From assembly GCF_002019665.1 (NCBI RefSeq), contig NZ_KV917375.1:4353445-4417444 (forward strand): a stretch of DNA of 64,000 nucleotides, in the 5' to 3' direction. Positions 1-13,153 of the stretch are shown here, one piece after another (the stretch's first letter is position 1; every line of letters begins with the position of its first letter). The notes under the pieces were generated by a model. That model was not told the origin of the DNA, did not search any database, and saw only the letters and a program-made list of their open reading frames with translations. This DNA is from Sutcliffiella halmapala. GTDB lineage: Bacteria; Bacillota; Bacilli; Bacillales; Bacillaceae_I. A program made the translations under genes and the position numbers.

Positions 1-359
1 GTTAATAATGCAGAGAATTCATGTTTACGACGACGAATAATTGCTGCGGCACGGAACAAGATGTCTGCTCTTACTTCTGGCTTAACTTTACGCCATGTTT
101 GGAACGTTTCATCTGCAACTTGCATTGCCTTCTCCGCTAATTCACGATCAGCTTTTGAGACACGACCAATAACTTCTTCTTTATTTGCAGGGTTTACCGA
201 TACGATTTTATCCTCAGTCGTAACGCGTTCTCCTCCAATTACTAGGTCATAATCTTGTCCTAAATATGAGTTCACAAGTTTCAAGCCCTCTAAATAAGCT
301 TGTTTGTTTTCCTCATTAGTGAAATCTGTAAATGGTTCATGTTTGTAAGGTAATACCAT
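1..359 (-). CDS. rocA: L-glutamate gamma-semialdehyde (1-pyrroline-5-carboxylate) dehydrogenase, N-terminal part
   Basis: Partial gene running off the left edge; only the first 119 or so residues are visible. It begins [14 protein letters not shown] and contains [20 protein letters not shown] and a stretch of Arg-Arg-Arg-Lys-His, which I recognise from the RocA/PutC type of aldehyde dehydrogenase. This enzyme oxidises glutamate semialdehyde to glutamate with NAD in arginine and proline breakdown. The catalytic Cys and Glu lie outside the window. The ATG at 359 follows a good GGAGG at about 369-373. A CcpA-like operator overlaps the leader. The rocA/putC distinction cannot be made from this part. 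Confidence 0.8.
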   Translation of the reverse strand, partial: MVLPYKHEPFTDFTNEENKQAYLEGLKLVNSYLGQDYDLVIGGERVTTEDKIVSVNPANKEEVIGRVSKADRELAEKAMQVADETFQTWRKVKPEVRADILFRAAAIIRRRKHEFSALL

Positions 360-379
360 TACATTCGCCTCCTTTGCAT

Positions 380-393
380 TCTAAGCGCTTGCA
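380..393 (-). promoter_or_regulatory. cre-like (CcpA) site upstream of rocA
   Basis: On the minus strand this reads TGCAAGCGCTTAGA, with a palindromic AAGCGCTT core. It differs from the usual cre consensus TGWAANCGNTNWCA at two positions. It lies just before the ribosome site of the dehydrogenase gene, where a bound CcpA would block transcription. This is a pattern match only. Confidence 0.4.
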
Positions 394-480
394 CACAATT
401 TCCATTCTACCTTATACATGTTGTTCTTTCAAATTGTTTTATTTAATTGTTGGAATTCATTATTTTGTTTAAGTCTACCC

Positions 481-686
481 TAAAATAGGTAGGGTACCTG
501 TTAAACACCCTGTTGATTTCCGCTGCAGGTGTTCGCTTTCCGCGGGGCGCTTGTGGAGCCTCCTCGTCGCTATCGCTCCTGCGGGGTCTCCACAAAACGC
601 TACTTCCCGCAGGAGTCTCACACCTTCCACTTCAATCTACAGGGGAGACGGGGATATTTGACATTCTCCTTTTTCATCAACCATGG
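481..686. repeat. Dispersed GC-rich intergenic repeat, copy 1
   Basis: A block of roughly 200 bp, much more GC-rich than its surroundings, fills most of the gap between rocA and camS. It shares almost its whole length with 4015-4221, including TTTCCGCGGGGCGCTTGTGG and GGGGTCTCCACAAAACGCTA. It contains complementary segments (CTCCTGCGGGG against TCCCGCAGGAG) that can fold. Apparent reading frames inside it are shadows. Elements of this look are scattered between genes in many Bacillaceae. Confidence 0.8.
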
Positions 687-750
687 AGCATTTTTTACTT
701 CCTTACTCTATAAAGAAAAAACCCACTATCTTAAGATAGCAGGTTTCCTT

Positions 751-1938
751 TTAATAAATATGAACAAATGGCTTTTCCGCTCCAGCGTCTCTTACAATTA
801 AGGCTTCTTGGCCGTTTATTGAAGAAATGGATAGTTGTAGATTAATATAATTTGGATAATGCTCCATTACAAGTCCTGTCACATACTGTGTAAAGCCAAT
901 TAACTCTGCTTTACCGTAAAAATCCATATTCACTTCGATGGTTAATTGCTGTAAATCCTCGTCGCGATAATATCCTTTTGCAATAATCCCTGTATGATTA
1001 GGAAAATAATCATCGATAGCTAATTTAAATCTATCAAATCTTACCGCATCGTCACGATATGCTTCTGAAGCATCTGTGGACGGGAACAGATGATATTCTT
1101 CATTTAACGCGTCCCAATTTAAGGATGTGTCACCTGATGAGATTTCAGCCTTTGCAATAAAGTTCCCCGGTACAATGGATGTTGCCGGACTTTGTTTAAA
1201 CAAACCAATCACTATTGGCACATTACTTAAGCCATCCATTCCACGAACTCTTTGCACAATCTTTTCAGCGATCTCTCTTCCGGCTTGCTCTAGTTCCTCA
1301 TCATCAATATTATACTCTCTTGGAAAGCCACCTGCACTCGCTTCAAGATTATAATAATGGACAGAATTTAGCGCAACCCCGATGGAAATCCCACCCAGTT
1401 CCACCGTCCCGTCATCTTTGTGAACTAAATAATTCTGCTCTAAAATATGCGCAAGATAGATCGGACTATTTTCATTCGTTTTTTCCGTTGTTTCCCCTTG
1501 TATAAAAGGTGGATTTAAACCTATATTCGGATAATCTTCATCTTTTTCTTCTTTCTTTTTTTCCTCTAATTGTTCAGGAGTTAATTCTCTTGCTAACCAA
1601 CTTCGAATGGTGTCTCGATCAATATACTGCCCTTCTTGATACAAAAATTTATCAGAAGAGAATGGTCCTTGAGCTAAGCGCATAAGACCTGTTTCTAACT
1701 CTGCTACATCCACTCTACTATTTAAGCGTGCGACTACTTGACCTCGAGTTTGCCCCGCTTTGAATGGGAGAATGGTTTGATAATAATCATCAGAAATTTT
1801 ATATCTGGGAACAATCGCCTTTTCCATCGTTTCTTGTTCCCCTGGATCTTGTATTACTTCTTCTTCTTTCTCAAAGCCCGGAACACAGCCCGCGGCAAAA
1901 AGAGAAAATACAAGGAGAATCGACAAAAATCTATTCAC
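751..1938 (-). CDS. camS: CamS-family sex pheromone lipoprotein (YerH)
   Basis: Secreted lipoprotein of the CamS/YerH family (395 residues), named after the staphylococcal precursor of the cAM373 pheromone. Its role in Bacillus is unknown. The GTG at 1938 is chosen because it follows AGAGGTG by seven bases. From there the product starts with a hydrophobic signal ending Phe-Ala-Ala-Gly-Cys18, the probable lipidated Cys. The body is acidic and hydrophilic, with a Lys/Glu-rich segment near residues 125-135. It is the last gene of the pcrB-pcrA-ligA-camS operon and overlaps no other gene if this start is right; a longer reading frame extends into ligA. Confidence 0.85.
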   Translation of the reverse strand: MNRFLSILLVFSLFAAGCVPGFEKEEEVIQDPGEQETMEKAIVPRYKISDDYYQTILPFKAGQTRGQVVARLNSRVDVAELETGLMRLAQGPFSSDKFLYQEGQYIDRDTIRSWLARELTPEQLEEKKKEEKDEDYPNIGLNPPFIQGETTEKTNENSPIYLAHILEQNYLVHKDDGTVELGGISIGVALNSVHYYNLEASAGGFPREYNIDDEELEQAGREIAEKIVQRVRGMDGLSNVPIVIGLFKQSPATSIVPGNFIAKAEISSGDTSLNWDALNEEYHLFPSTDASEAYRDDAVRFDRFKLAIDDYFPNHTGIIAKGYYRDEDLQQLTIEVNMDFYGKAELIGFTQYVTGLVMEHYPNYINLQLSISSINGQEALIVRDAGAEKPFVHIY

Positions 1939-1951
1939 CTTCCAACACCTC

Positions 1952-3979
<2,028 letters not shown>

Positions 3980-4014
3980 TTAAGGCTGATCTTTTCTTAT
4001 TACTAAGCTCCCCT

Positions 4015-4221
4015 GAAAATAGGCAGATTGTCTGTTAAACGCCCTGTTGATCTCCGTTGCAGGTGTTCGCTTTCCGCGGGGCGCTTGTGGAGCCTCCTCG
4101 TCGCTGGCGCTCCTGCGGGGTCTCCACAAAACGCTACTTCCCGCAGGAGTCTCACACCCTCCACTTCAATCTACAGGGGGGACGGGGATACTTGGACATT
4201 CCCCATTTTTATCATCCATGG
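4015..4221. repeat. Dispersed GC-rich intergenic repeat, copy 2
   Basis: Second full copy of the element at 481-686, in the same orientation. It occupies most of the space between pcrA and ligA, so it lies inside what is otherwise a compact operon and would be transcribed with it. It differs from copy 1 by scattered single-base changes. Confidence 0.8.
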
Positions 4222-4245
4222 TGCGAATTTCTATATCATACAAAT

Positions 4246-6504
4246 TTAAACTTTCGAAACCGGGGCAAATTTCGCTAGTAGTCTTTTTACCCCAGTTGGA
4301 CTAGGAAAGGCGATGTCTAGTTCTTTATTGTCGCCTTCTCCTTTTACACTAACGACAGTACCGGTTCCCCATTTTTTGTGTTCTGCCTTGTCTCCAACAT
4401 TCCAATCCAAACTTTCTCCGCCTGTCGCAGTTAAGCCTCGGTTTACAGAGGTTGCTCGGCGTTGAGGTTGAGCAGTAGTAGTGCTCTTTTGTCCTCCAAA
4501 TGTTGATCTTCCACCAAATGGTGTCGGTCTAGATGATGCTTTCATTTCTTGCTTCACATAATTCTCTAGCAAGTCTTCTGGTATTTCTTTTATGAAACGA
4601 GAAGGAGGGTTCATATTAGTTCGACCAAACAATGTTCTCATCTGAGCATTTGTAATGAAAAGTTCTTCCTCGGCGCGGGTAATTCCTACATAAGCAAGGC
4701 GACGTTCTTCTTCCATTTCTGCTTCTTCAAATAAAGAGCGACTATGAGGAAATACCCCTTCCTCTAAACCAATTAGGAAGACAACCGGAAACTCTAGCCC
4801 TTTGGCTGCATGAAGCGTCATTAAAATTACTGCTTCTTGTTGTGACTCATCTTCTTCATCTAATTTATCTATGTCAGCAACAAGTGCTAAATCCGTTAAA
4901 AATGCCAGTAGACTCTTATCGTCATATTTCTCTTCGAAGTTCTTCGTAACAGATAAAAACTCATCTATGTTTTCTAAACGGCTTTGAGATTCGATCGTTT
5001 TGTCTGCTTTAAGCATTTCACGATAGCCTGATTTATCAAGAATTTCCTCTACAAGCTCTGTCACAGAGATGTATTCTTGCATTTGGACATAATTATCAAT
5101 TAATGTGCGGAATTCTTTTAATGCAGCAGTAGCACGACCACTAACTCCTATTAAATCGATTTCAGCCAGTGCTTGAAATAGCGATATATCATGCTGGTTC
5201 GCGTAATTCGCAATTTTATCAACAGTTGTTGCTCCAATTCCACGTTTCGGAACGTTTACAATACGCGCAAGACTAATATCGTCATCTGGATTTGCAATTA
5301 ATCGCAAATAGGCCAGGATATCTTTAATTTCTTTGCGATCATAGAACTTCGTGCCGCCTACGATGGAGTAGTTGATATTAGACATTAAAAGCATTTCCTC
5401 CATCACACGAGATTGTGCATTGGTCCGATAAAGAATAGCAAATTCGGAAAGCTTTCTTTTCGGATTCTTTTGAAGGATTTCTCTCATTTTCCCTACAACA
5501 AATTGCGCTTCTGATCTCTCAGAATCCGCTTGATAATAAAGAATTTTCTGCCCTTCCGAATTCTCCGTCCATAGATTCTTTGGCTTTCTGCTTATATTGT
5601 GCTCAATTACTCGATTTGCCGCTTCAAGAATACGTTTTGTCGATCGGTAATTTTGTTCTAAAAGAACTACTTCTGCATTCGGGTAATCTTTTTCAAAGGA
5701 TAAGATATTGGCAATATCTGCTCCACGCCAGCGATAAATAGACTGATCTGAATCCCCTACAACACAGAGGTTTTTAAGTCGATCAGCAAGCATTTTCACT
5801 AACGTATATTGCGCACGATTTGTATCCTGATACTCATCCACATGAATATATTGAAATTTACGTTGATAGTACTCTAATACTTCAGGCACACGCTTAAATA
5901 AATGAATGGTTGTCATAATTAAATCGTCAAAATCTAGCGCTTGATTTTTCTTTAAGCGCTTTTGGTAATCCGTATAGATATCACTTACGTTTTGCTCATA
6001 ATGCCCTAATGGTTGGTTTGCAAATTCCTCTGGAGTCACTAGCTCATTTTTTGCAGAGCTGATCGTCCCTAGAATCGTGCGAGGCTCGAATTTTTTCGGG
6101 TCCATATTTCTATCTTTTAAAATATTTTTAATAACCGAAAGCTGATCTGTTGTGTCTAAGATAGTAAAATTACGATTCATACCAATTCGGTCAATATCTC
6201 TTCGCAAAATCCGAACACACATCGAGTGAAACGTCGAAATCCAAATATCTTCTGCAGCAGGTCCTAGTAAAACCTGCACTCGCTCTTTCATTTCTCGTGC
6301 CGCTTTATTGGTAAACGTAATCGCTAAAATATTCCATGGTGCAACTTCCTTTTCCACCATTAAATAAGCAATACGATGCGTTAGTACTTTCGTTTTTCCA
6401 CTTCCTGCGCCCGCCATGATTAGTAACGGTCCATCGGTTTTTCTTACCGCTTCTTGTTGCATCGGGTTTAACCCTTCCAACAACCTTTGACTTAAATATT
6501 GCAT
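4246..6504 (-). CDS. pcrA: ATP-dependent DNA helicase PcrA
   Basis: Essential superfamily 1A helicase (UvrD/Rep type) that acts in repair, rolling-circle replication and clearing of stalled RNA polymerase. The chain is 752 residues from the ATG at 6504, which follows AGGCGG by eight bases; a GTG at 6513 is less well placed. Walker A AGAGSGKT is at residues 31-38, followed by the Q-motif-linked TFTNKAA, the DEYQDT Walker [21 protein letters not shown] and VGITRAEE. The C-terminal segment [20 protein letters not shown] is the Tudor-like region that contacts RNA polymerase. It lies 66 bases after pcrB. Confidence 0.98.
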   Translation of the reverse strand: MQYLSQRLLEGLNPMQQEAVRKTDGPLLIMAGAGSGKTKVLTHRIAYLMVEKEVAPWNILAITFTNKAAREMKERVQVLLGPAAEDIWISTFHSMCVRILRRDIDRIGMNRNFTILDTTDQLSVIKNILKDRNMDPKKFEPRTILGTISSAKNELVTPEEFANQPLGHYEQNVSDIYTDYQKRLKKNQALDFDDLIMTTIHLFKRVPEVLEYYQRKFQYIHVDEYQDTNRAQYTLVKMLADRLKNLCVVGDSDQSIYRWRGADIANILSFEKDYPNAEVVLLEQNYRSTKRILEAANRVIEHNISRKPKNLWTENSEGQKILYYQADSERSEAQFVVGKMREILQKNPKRKLSEFAILYRTNAQSRVMEEMLLMSNINYSIVGGTKFYDRKEIKDILAYLRLIANPDDDISLARIVNVPKRGIGATTVDKIANYANQHDISLFQALAEIDLIGVSGRATAALKEFRTLIDNYVQMQEYISVTELVEEILDKSGYREMLKADKTIESQSRLENIDEFLSVTKNFEEKYDDKSLLAFLTDLALVADIDKLDEEDESQQEAVILMTLHAAKGLEFPVVFLIGLEEGVFPHSRSLFEEAEMEEERRLAYVGITRAEEELFITNAQMRTLFGRTNMNPPSRFIKEIPEDLLENYVKQEMKASSRPTPFGGRSTFGGQKSTTTAQPQRRATSVNRGLTATGGESLDWNVGDKAEHKKWGTGTVVSVKGEGDNKELDIAFPSPTGVKRLLAKFAPVSKV

Positions 6505-6570
6505 ATTTCCCACCGCCTATACAAACATACGTTCTTATTTTATAATACCAAATTTCTTACAGTTTGTCTC

Positions 6571-7263
6571 TCAATTATTTTTCACAGCATGTACTGTTTT
6601 TAGGGCTTCCTTTAAATCATCATAAACTACATTGCCGACTACAACGGTATCTGCAGAGCGAGCCATTTCTTGTGCTCGCTCTGCCGTTGTAATGCCTCCA
6701 CCATAGAAAAGTTGTGTAGTTTCTAGAACTGATTTAGTGGCTGTTACCATTTCCACGTTCCCGTACATCCCACTATATTCTAAGTAAAAAATAGGTAGAT
6801 TAAACATCTTCTCTGCCAATCGAGCATAGGCAATCACGTCTTCTTGGGTTAAGTCTGTTTTCGCTTCGGTTAATTGTGCTGCCTTGCAATCTGGATTTAG
6901 AATACAATAGCCTTCCGCTACGATTTCTTCCCAACTCATAATATCGCCAAATTCTTTCAGCGCTTCCATGTGAAGGTCTATAACAAATTCTGTTTTACGA
7001 CTATTTAAGACTGTCGGGATAAAATAAAAATCAAATCCCGGAGTTACCGATTCTATATTGGAAACCTCTAATACACAAGGTAGGGAATATCTGCGAACCC
7101 GACTCATTAATTGAAGGACATTATCTAATGTCACACCGTCTGTTCCTCCAACAAGGATGGCATCTGTACCTGATTCACAAACTAGCTCAAGATCTTCGTC
7201 CGATATCTCTTTATTAGGATCTAATTTAAAAACGTGCTGCCATTCACGTACTTCCGTTAACAC
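6571..7263 (-). CDS. pcrB: Heptaprenylglyceryl phosphate synthase PcrB
   Basis: TIM-barrel prenyltransferase that joins heptaprenyl diphosphate to glycerol-1-phosphate, making an archaea-like ether lipid. The chain is 230 residues, and the family norm is about 228. It starts at a GTG (7263) that follows GGGGGA by eight bases. Visible family features are [24 protein letters not shown], the [13 protein letters not shown] segment, YLEYSGMYG and the phosphate-binding FYGGGI near the C-terminus. It is the first gene of the pcrB-pcrA-ligA-camS cluster. Confidence 0.95.
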   Translation of the reverse strand: MLTEVREWQHVFKLDPNKEISDEDLELVCESGTDAILVGGTDGVTLDNVLQLMSRVRRYSLPCVLEVSNIESVTPGFDFYFIPTVLNSRKTEFVIDLHMEALKEFGDIMSWEEIVAEGYCILNPDCKAAQLTEAKTDLTQEDVIAYARLAEKMFNLPIFYLEYSGMYGNVEMVTATKSVLETTQLFYGGGITTAERAQEMARSADTVVVGNVVYDDLKEALKTVHAVKNN

Positions 7264-7367
7264 TGCATACGTCCCCCATTCTAATTTTCCATTCCCCTAT
7301 TATAACAAAATCAAAGGCAATACGAAAAAGAAGAAGGTAGATTCTTTGTTGGAAGATAGGACCTTTT

Positions 7368-7405
7368 TTTACTGTGACTAGTCGATCGTCTGCTAGCACA
7401 GTAAA
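7368..7405. repeat. Inverted repeat in the gap upstream of pcrB
   Basis: Arms TTTACTGTG (7368-7376) and CACAGTAAA (7397-7405) match over nine bases, with an inner CTAG/CTAG pair. No T-tract follows on either strand in the position of an intrinsic terminator, so it may be an operator or a relic. The rest of 7264-7650 shows no convincing gene, only a repeat fragment. Confidence 0.4.
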
Positions 7406-7520
7406 TTGATCACAGAAGGAAACTCTAGTAGGAAAGTAACAAATTACTTTATAAAGGATAATCGCACAATCCAAAAGGGTATAGCTTATTAAAGGACAGT
7501 GTTGATTTAGGTCCCTAGCC

Positions 7521-7560
7521 GTTGATTGGAGCACAAGGCGTAGGCTCCTCCTGCGGGAAA
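7521..7560. repeat. Truncated, inverted fragment of the dispersed repeat
   Basis: GTTGATTGGAGCACAAGGCG followed by CTCCTGCGGGAA corresponds to the end of the repeat copies at 481 and 4015 read on the opposite strand. Only about 40 bp remain. Confidence 0.5.
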
Positions 7561-7650
7561 CAGAGCTTAGTGCATATGAAGGAATTTCCTTAGAATAGAC
7601 ATGTTTTTAAGACTTGTAAAATACAAATTGAATTAAGGAGGTGTCTTAAA

Positions 7651-7809
7651 ATGCCTGTATGGCTTTGGCTCGTTATTGGATTTGCCATTCTTTTAGCCTT
7701 TGGTGCGCTAGTAGATTACATGGGGAAAAGAAAACGAAATGCCTATCCAGCAGATACTCAGCAAGACGTCGACGAAATAAAAGCGAAGCATGAGAACTAT
7801 TATCGGTAA
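7651..7809 (+). CDS. Small single-pass membrane protein (52 aa), unknown function
   Basis: A 52-residue product starts at ATG 7651, seven to eight bases after a strong AAGGAGGTG. Residues 3-21 form one hydrophobic helix (VWLWLVIGFAILLAFGALV). A basic patch KRKR follows, then a hydrophilic tail ending in Tyr-Tyr-Arg. The strong ribosome site, the membrane topology and the following two-way terminator support a real gene. It is convergent with yerC. I do not recognise a function. Confidence 0.7.
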   Translation: MPVWLWLVIGFAILLAFGALVDYMGKRKRNAYPADTQQDVDEIKAKHENYYR

Positions 7810-7893
7810 CATGATAGATTGAACAACTAGTAACTATAATAATTCAATGGATTTTGAAGTGATACATCCAATTCAAATTTCTACCCTATCTGC

Positions 7894-7931
7894 AAAGAAG
7901 CCCATGCAATCAAGATTGCATGGGCTTCTTT
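7894..7931. terminator. Bidirectional terminator between the 52-aa gene and yerC
   Basis: AAAGAAGCCCATGCAATC and its complement are separated by a four-base loop, giving an AAAG/CTTT-flanked hairpin just after the yerC stop. Either strand ends in a T-rich arm. Confidence 0.85.
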
Positions 7932-7932
7932 C

Positions 7933-8247
7933 TTATTCGACTTCTTCTATTTTTTTCTCTTCTGCAACTCGATCAAGGGCCATGGCATATGCATCATTTC
8001 CATAGTTAAGGCAGCGTTTCACACGGGAAATCGTTGCTGTACTTGCTCCAGTTTCAGTCTCGATTTTATGATAGGTAAAGCCTTCTTTCAGCATTCTCGC
8101 TACCTCTAGACGTTGAGCTAATGATTGAATTTCATTTACGGTACATAAATCGTCAAAAAATCGATAGCATTCTTCCATATCTTTTAACGAGAGTACTGCT
8201 TCAAATAGTTGATCAAGCTCTTTGCCTCGTAACTTGTTAATTTGCAT
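7933..8247 (-). CDS. yerC: TrpR-like DNA-binding protein YerC
   Basis: 104-residue protein of the YerC/YecD TrpR-like family. ATG 8247 follows AAAGGAG by eight bases. The helix-turn-helix lies in the second half (FTYHKIETETGASTATISRVKRCL, about residues 57-80), preceded by a dimerisation region containing LAQRLEVARMLKEG. The targets are not known; no tryptophan genes are nearby. It sits between yerB and the pcrB cluster, as in B. subtilis. Confidence 0.92.
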   Translation of the reverse strand: MQINKLRGKELDQLFEAVLSLKDMEECYRFFDDLCTVNEIQSLAQRLEVARMLKEGFTYHKIETETGASTATISRVKRCLNYGNDAYAMALDRVAEEKKIEEVE

Positions 8248-8273
8248 ATTTTTTTCTCCTTTGTTAAATCAGA

Positions 8274-9311
8274 CTAATAAGTCACTATATCAAGATCTGA
8301 GATAAGTTGTATCCATGTTTTTCCTGGTGTCAATGGAACTGGTTGGTTGTTTAGATAAGGTAAAATCCGACCGTCTACTTCTTTCCAATCCACTTCCTGA
8401 CGAATGCCATCTCGGATTAGAATACCTCGTCCACCAGAAGTAATATCGATTTCACGTCTCCCGGCGTTATCTACTACCGTATGACTTGTTTCTACTATAA
8501 AAATATTATGAGCGACAATTTCTTCAGACGTGTCTAAATCCACACTTTTCACTTCCCCACTATATCGAACATAGTGGTTCTTCGCTTCATCGTATTTGTA
8601 TTCTACATGTGTTACAACTCTAGTAGAATACGGTATTTTCACGTATTCTGTAGCTGCTCCTTCCACTGAATCACCTTCGTTGGCAAAGGATAGTGGTGGG
8701 ACATTTGCTTCTAAGAAATAAGCTAATTGGGCAGCACCTTTTTCTATATTATCATAGGTGATATACGAATTATGAGGTGCTTTACGAAAGCTTGCTCGTT
8801 TGAAAAGTGAACCATCATACGATAGCCCATTTAACCCATCTACTTCATGGGCCTGTATTTTCTCGCGTGCTTCTGGACTCCAACCGTGAAATACAAATAC
8901 TGGATCGTACCCCTTCGCTAGATCAACAAAATACGATCTTGCGCTTCTAACTGGACCAATAAGATCAGTTGGTATTTCACTTTGAAAAACTGCTAATAAC
9001 CTCGTGATGTCTCCTTCTGCCAGTACTTCATAGACAATGTCTGCCTTGTGTAGTCCTGATTGCGGTCTTGCATTTATGTCATTGTTTATGATAACTACAA
9101 AAGGCCTTTTATCTATAGATGTTTCTCCTGATGTTCCAGTAAGTGGATAGATAGTTTCCTTATCAGATGCTTCTTGTTCATCATTCCCGCCATTGGTTTC
9201 TGAATTGTTCTCTTCTTCTTTATTCGTTGCAGAATTAGAATCATTCGCCTTGCAACCAGCTAAAACAATAAGCATCACAACTAGCAACAAAATAAATTTT
9301 CTACGTAGCAT
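8274..9311 (-). CDS. yerB: DUF3048-containing lipoprotein YerB
   Basis: 345-residue secreted lipoprotein. The N-terminus is a signal with lipobox VLAGC (Cys20), followed by a low-complexity Asn/Glu/Asp linker (residues 22-50). The DUF3048 domains follow, with PFVVIINNDINARPQSG, VYEVLAEGDITRLL and a GPVRSAR motif. The ribosome site before ATG 9311 is weak (AAAGG about 13 bases upstream). It may be co-transcribed with yerC, 26 bases downstream. The function of the family is unknown. Confidence 0.93.
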   Translation of the reverse strand: MLRRKFILLLVVMLIVLAGCKANDSNSATNKEEENNSETNGGNDEQEASDKETIYPLTGTSGETSIDKRPFVVIINNDINARPQSGLHKADIVYEVLAEGDITRLLAVFQSEIPTDLIGPVRSARSYFVDLAKGYDPVFVFHGWSPEAREKIQAHEVDGLNGLSYDGSLFKRASFRKAPHNSYITYDNIEKGAAQLAYFLEANVPPLSFANEGDSVEGAATEYVKIPYSTRVVTHVEYKYDEAKNHYVRYSGEVKSVDLDTSEEIVAHNIFIVETSHTVVDNAGRREIDITSGGRGILIRDGIRQEVDWKEVDGRILPYLNNQPVPLTPGKTWIQLISDLDIVTY

Positions 9312-9357
9312 CTAATACAGCACAACCTTTAAATAGATTAACATTTACTTTTATATT

Positions 9358-11112
9358 TTAACGCATTATTGACGGAAAGAGTACCGTTTTATTCATGACA
9401 TCGTATATTCCTCTTGGTGTTATTCTAATATAAGGAAGATGTGTAGACGATAAGAACAGCAATGTATAAATCGGATCATTAAAGGAATATCCTCTAGCAA
9501 AAAGATGGTTACGAAGAGTCGTTTCCTGCTCAATTAATTCTTCTAGGGCACCATTTGACATTCCACCACCTAGTGGTAAAGGAATATCACAAACAACTTC
9601 GCCTTCCTCTACAAGGACCATGCCACCGCCATTTTCCTTCATAAATTGAAATGCCTTTATCATGTCTTGCTTCTTTTTTCCGATTAAGACTATATCACCA
9701 GTGTTAGAATAAGAACTTGCAAATCCATGAACATGAGAACCAAAGCCTTTTATAATCGTGTTAATACGCCAATTTCCAGCTCTGTCTATTAGCATTAAGA
9801 ACGATTGATCGTGTTCCTCTGACAAAGTGTCACCTGATACATCACATGTAATGGAATAAGGTTTAATAATTACTTCATTCATCATTTCCATTCCAAGTGC
9901 CATTGAAAATTGAAGATCGTCCACTGTTAAATCCCAATCCAACTTTAATGGTTCTAATCCAATTTTCGGCCATTTGACGCTAGGAAACGCTTCTGGTACA
10001 GGTTCTGTGTCTCTTTTTATCCAACGTCCTTTAGAAAGCACAGAGACAGGGAGTGGATTTTCTTTCTCTTCCAGGAAGTTAATATTCGCAATTCTACCAG
10101 GAGCAATGCTTCCGTGAAGGTCATCCATATGAAAATGCTTCGCCACGTTAAAGGATGCCATTCGATAGGCTTCGATTAGTGGCACTCCTTTATCAAGTGC
10201 GATGGCTATAGTACGGTCAATCACGCCATTTTCATAAAAGCTTGGTGTTGAACCATCTGTAGTGAAAAAGGTCTGATCATAATAGTGAATTCCCGATTTT
10301 TCTAATTCCTCTAGAATTTTCGGCAAATCTGGTCGAATGGATGAATAGCGCAATGCGGCATTATAACCAAGTTTAATCCGTTTTTCTACATCTTCGCCTG
10401 TCATCGCTTCATGATCACTATCCACACCAAGTAACTTCATTTTCGTAAGTGTCTTTTCCGATGCTCCCGGAAAATGGCCTTCCACTGGCTTTTTTCGTAT
10501 TTTTGCTTCTTGAATCCAATAAAGGAGTAGATCATCGCCTGCCATTAACTTTGGCCATGACGTTAGCTCTCCACCTTGAATAACTGATGGATGATTTAAC
10601 CAATCTTTCATGTTGGTAGTAGAAAAAATTTCGTCCTCTTGTTGAATTTCCGTTTGAGCATCAAAGCGGCACCACCAATACATCGTAGCGGCTGATTTGT
10701 TCATCTCTTCTATAAAAGAAAACGCTTTCTTTTTTGTCATTTGTAAAATAAGCATCAAATTGTCGTTGACGAATGTTGTAGTTCCGGATTTGGATGCATA
10801 TTGAGCAAAAGAAAGGGGATTATATAATTGAAATGGATGCACATGAGGTTCAATATAACCTGGGACAAGGTGCAAGGATGAGCAGTCAACTATTTCTGTA
10901 CCTTTTGTATTTTCTGGCATATTATCACCAACGTATATAATGCGATCCTCGTAAATCCAAATATTTGCTTGAAGCCAAGCCTTTACTTGGACATTCAAGT
11001 AGGTAGCGTTTGTAAGTACAATACTTGGTGCTTTCTTTCCATCTATGGCAGCTACATGTTCTCTTAGTTTTTTACTTTTCCATCTATATTTTTGTTCTTG
11101 CAATATCTCCAC
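9358..11112 (-). CDS. yerA: Putative adenine deaminase / amidohydrolase YerA
   Basis: 584-residue metal-dependent amidohydrolase of the adenine deaminase (AdeC) family, expected to turn adenine into hypoxanthine. Visible are the metal-binding EPHVHP motif near residue 90, EGHFPG near residue 210, and VDSDHEAMTGED. The C-terminal domain has GFGSHVHGFASSYSNTGDIV and LPLGGGMSN. The start at GTG 11112 is uncertain because its ribosome site is poor. B. subtilis YerA is a divergent member whose deaminase activity is uncertain, so the substrate is inferred from the family. Confidence 0.88.
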   Translation of the reverse strand: MEILQEQKYRWKSKKLREHVAAIDGKKAPSIVLTNATYLNVQVKAWLQANIWIYEDRIIYVGDNMPENTKGTEIVDCSSLHLVPGYIEPHVHPFQLYNPLSFAQYASKSGTTTFVNDNLMLILQMTKKKAFSFIEEMNKSAATMYWWCRFDAQTEIQQEDEIFSTTNMKDWLNHPSVIQGGELTSWPKLMAGDDLLLYWIQEAKIRKKPVEGHFPGASEKTLTKMKLLGVDSDHEAMTGEDVEKRIKLGYNAALRYSSIRPDLPKILEELEKSGIHYYDQTFFTTDGSTPSFYENGVIDRTIAIALDKGVPLIEAYRMASFNVAKHFHMDDLHGSIAPGRIANINFLEEKENPLPVSVLSKGRWIKRDTEPVPEAFPSVKWPKIGLEPLKLDWDLTVDDLQFSMALGMEMMNEVIIKPYSITCDVSGDTLSEEHDQSFLMLIDRAGNWRINTIIKGFGSHVHGFASSYSNTGDIVLIGKKKQDMIKAFQFMKENGGGMVLVEEGEVVCDIPLPLGGGMSNGALEELIEQETTLRNHLFARGYSFNDPIYTLLFLSSTHLPYIRITPRGIYDVMNKTVLFPSIMR

Positions 11113-11332
11113 CCACTTTTTGTCTATATTTATAAAAAGGCTTTATTAAACAGAGCCTATAATTAGGAGTTTCTTCGATAAAGTGAATATTATCTTGATA
11201 TAACCTCTTTTTATCATGTTACCATACTACAGGATAAATCGCATTATGGAATTGGTAATTATTCGAAAATTATTCGAAATTTTCCGATACTTGAAATACA
11301 AAAATCTAACATATTTTATTGGAGGGAATTGT

Positions 11333-11632
11333 GTGGGACCTAATATTGGAATAATTAATGCATTAATGCGCCTTACTGCAGGATTTACAGTGCTTGCATG
11401 GATTACGAGTAAAATGGTGAGAAGACCTTATCGTGACTCCTATCTAGTAGTTGCCCTACTTGCAGCGATGAAAATCGGAGAAGGAATACTAAGATATTGT
11501 CCACTCACCGATCTATTTGACCGCTTTCAAGACTACCGTGGACACGACGATGACTACGATTTCGACTTCGAAGACTTCCAACAACAAGCAGAAGGAGAAG
11601 GCGGCGCCAGCGAATCGTACAACCCTTCATAA
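11333..11632 (+). CDS. YgaP-like/DUF2892 small membrane protein
   Basis: 99-residue product from GTG 11333, six bases after GGAGGG; a longer frame upstream has no support. The sequence VGPNIGIINALMRLTAGFT and the later hydrophobic segment around YLVVALLAAMKIGEGILRYCP match the DUF2892 (YgaP transmembrane) pattern with two helices. The C-terminus is very acidic (Asp, Glu and Gln rich), ending SESYNPS. It is divergent from yerA. Function unknown. Confidence 0.75.
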   Translation: MGPNIGIINALMRLTAGFTVLAWITSKMVRRPYRDSYLVVALLAAMKIGEGILRYCPLTDLFDRFQDYRGHDDDYDFDFEDFQQQAEGEGGASESYNPS

Positions 11633-11644
11633 GAAAAGAGAAAA

Positions 11645-11679
11645 AAATTCCTTTAGGGGCCAGGCCCCTAAAGGAATTT
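11645..11679. terminator. Perfect 17-bp inverted repeat, probable terminator
   Basis: AAATTCCTTTAGGGGCC is followed by one base and its exact complement. On the minus strand it leads into a T-rich stretch (opposite the A-run at 11633-11647), so it can end leftward transcription past purD. It may also act on the gene ending at 11632. Confidence 0.65.
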
Positions 11680-11768
11680 CCCTATTTATGTCGAACACTA
11701 AACGGTTTGATGTTTTGTCGCTTTGCGTTGTTCTTCCATTTAATTCTTTCATAGGGAGGTTGGTTGGT

Positions 11769-13146
<1,378 letters not shown>

Positions 13147-13153
13147 CTATTGC

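Noticed and set aside
513-801. Open frames across the GC-rich repeat at 481-686, and the similar ones at 4028-4304
   Set aside because: Both repeat copies give similar frames because the DNA is repeated; no ribosome site, and the frames are not kept as one protein.
7244-7534. 96-codon minus-strand frame upstream of pcrB
   Set aside because: No ribosome site, Cys- and Ile-rich random composition, and it overlaps the pcrB start and a repeat fragment.
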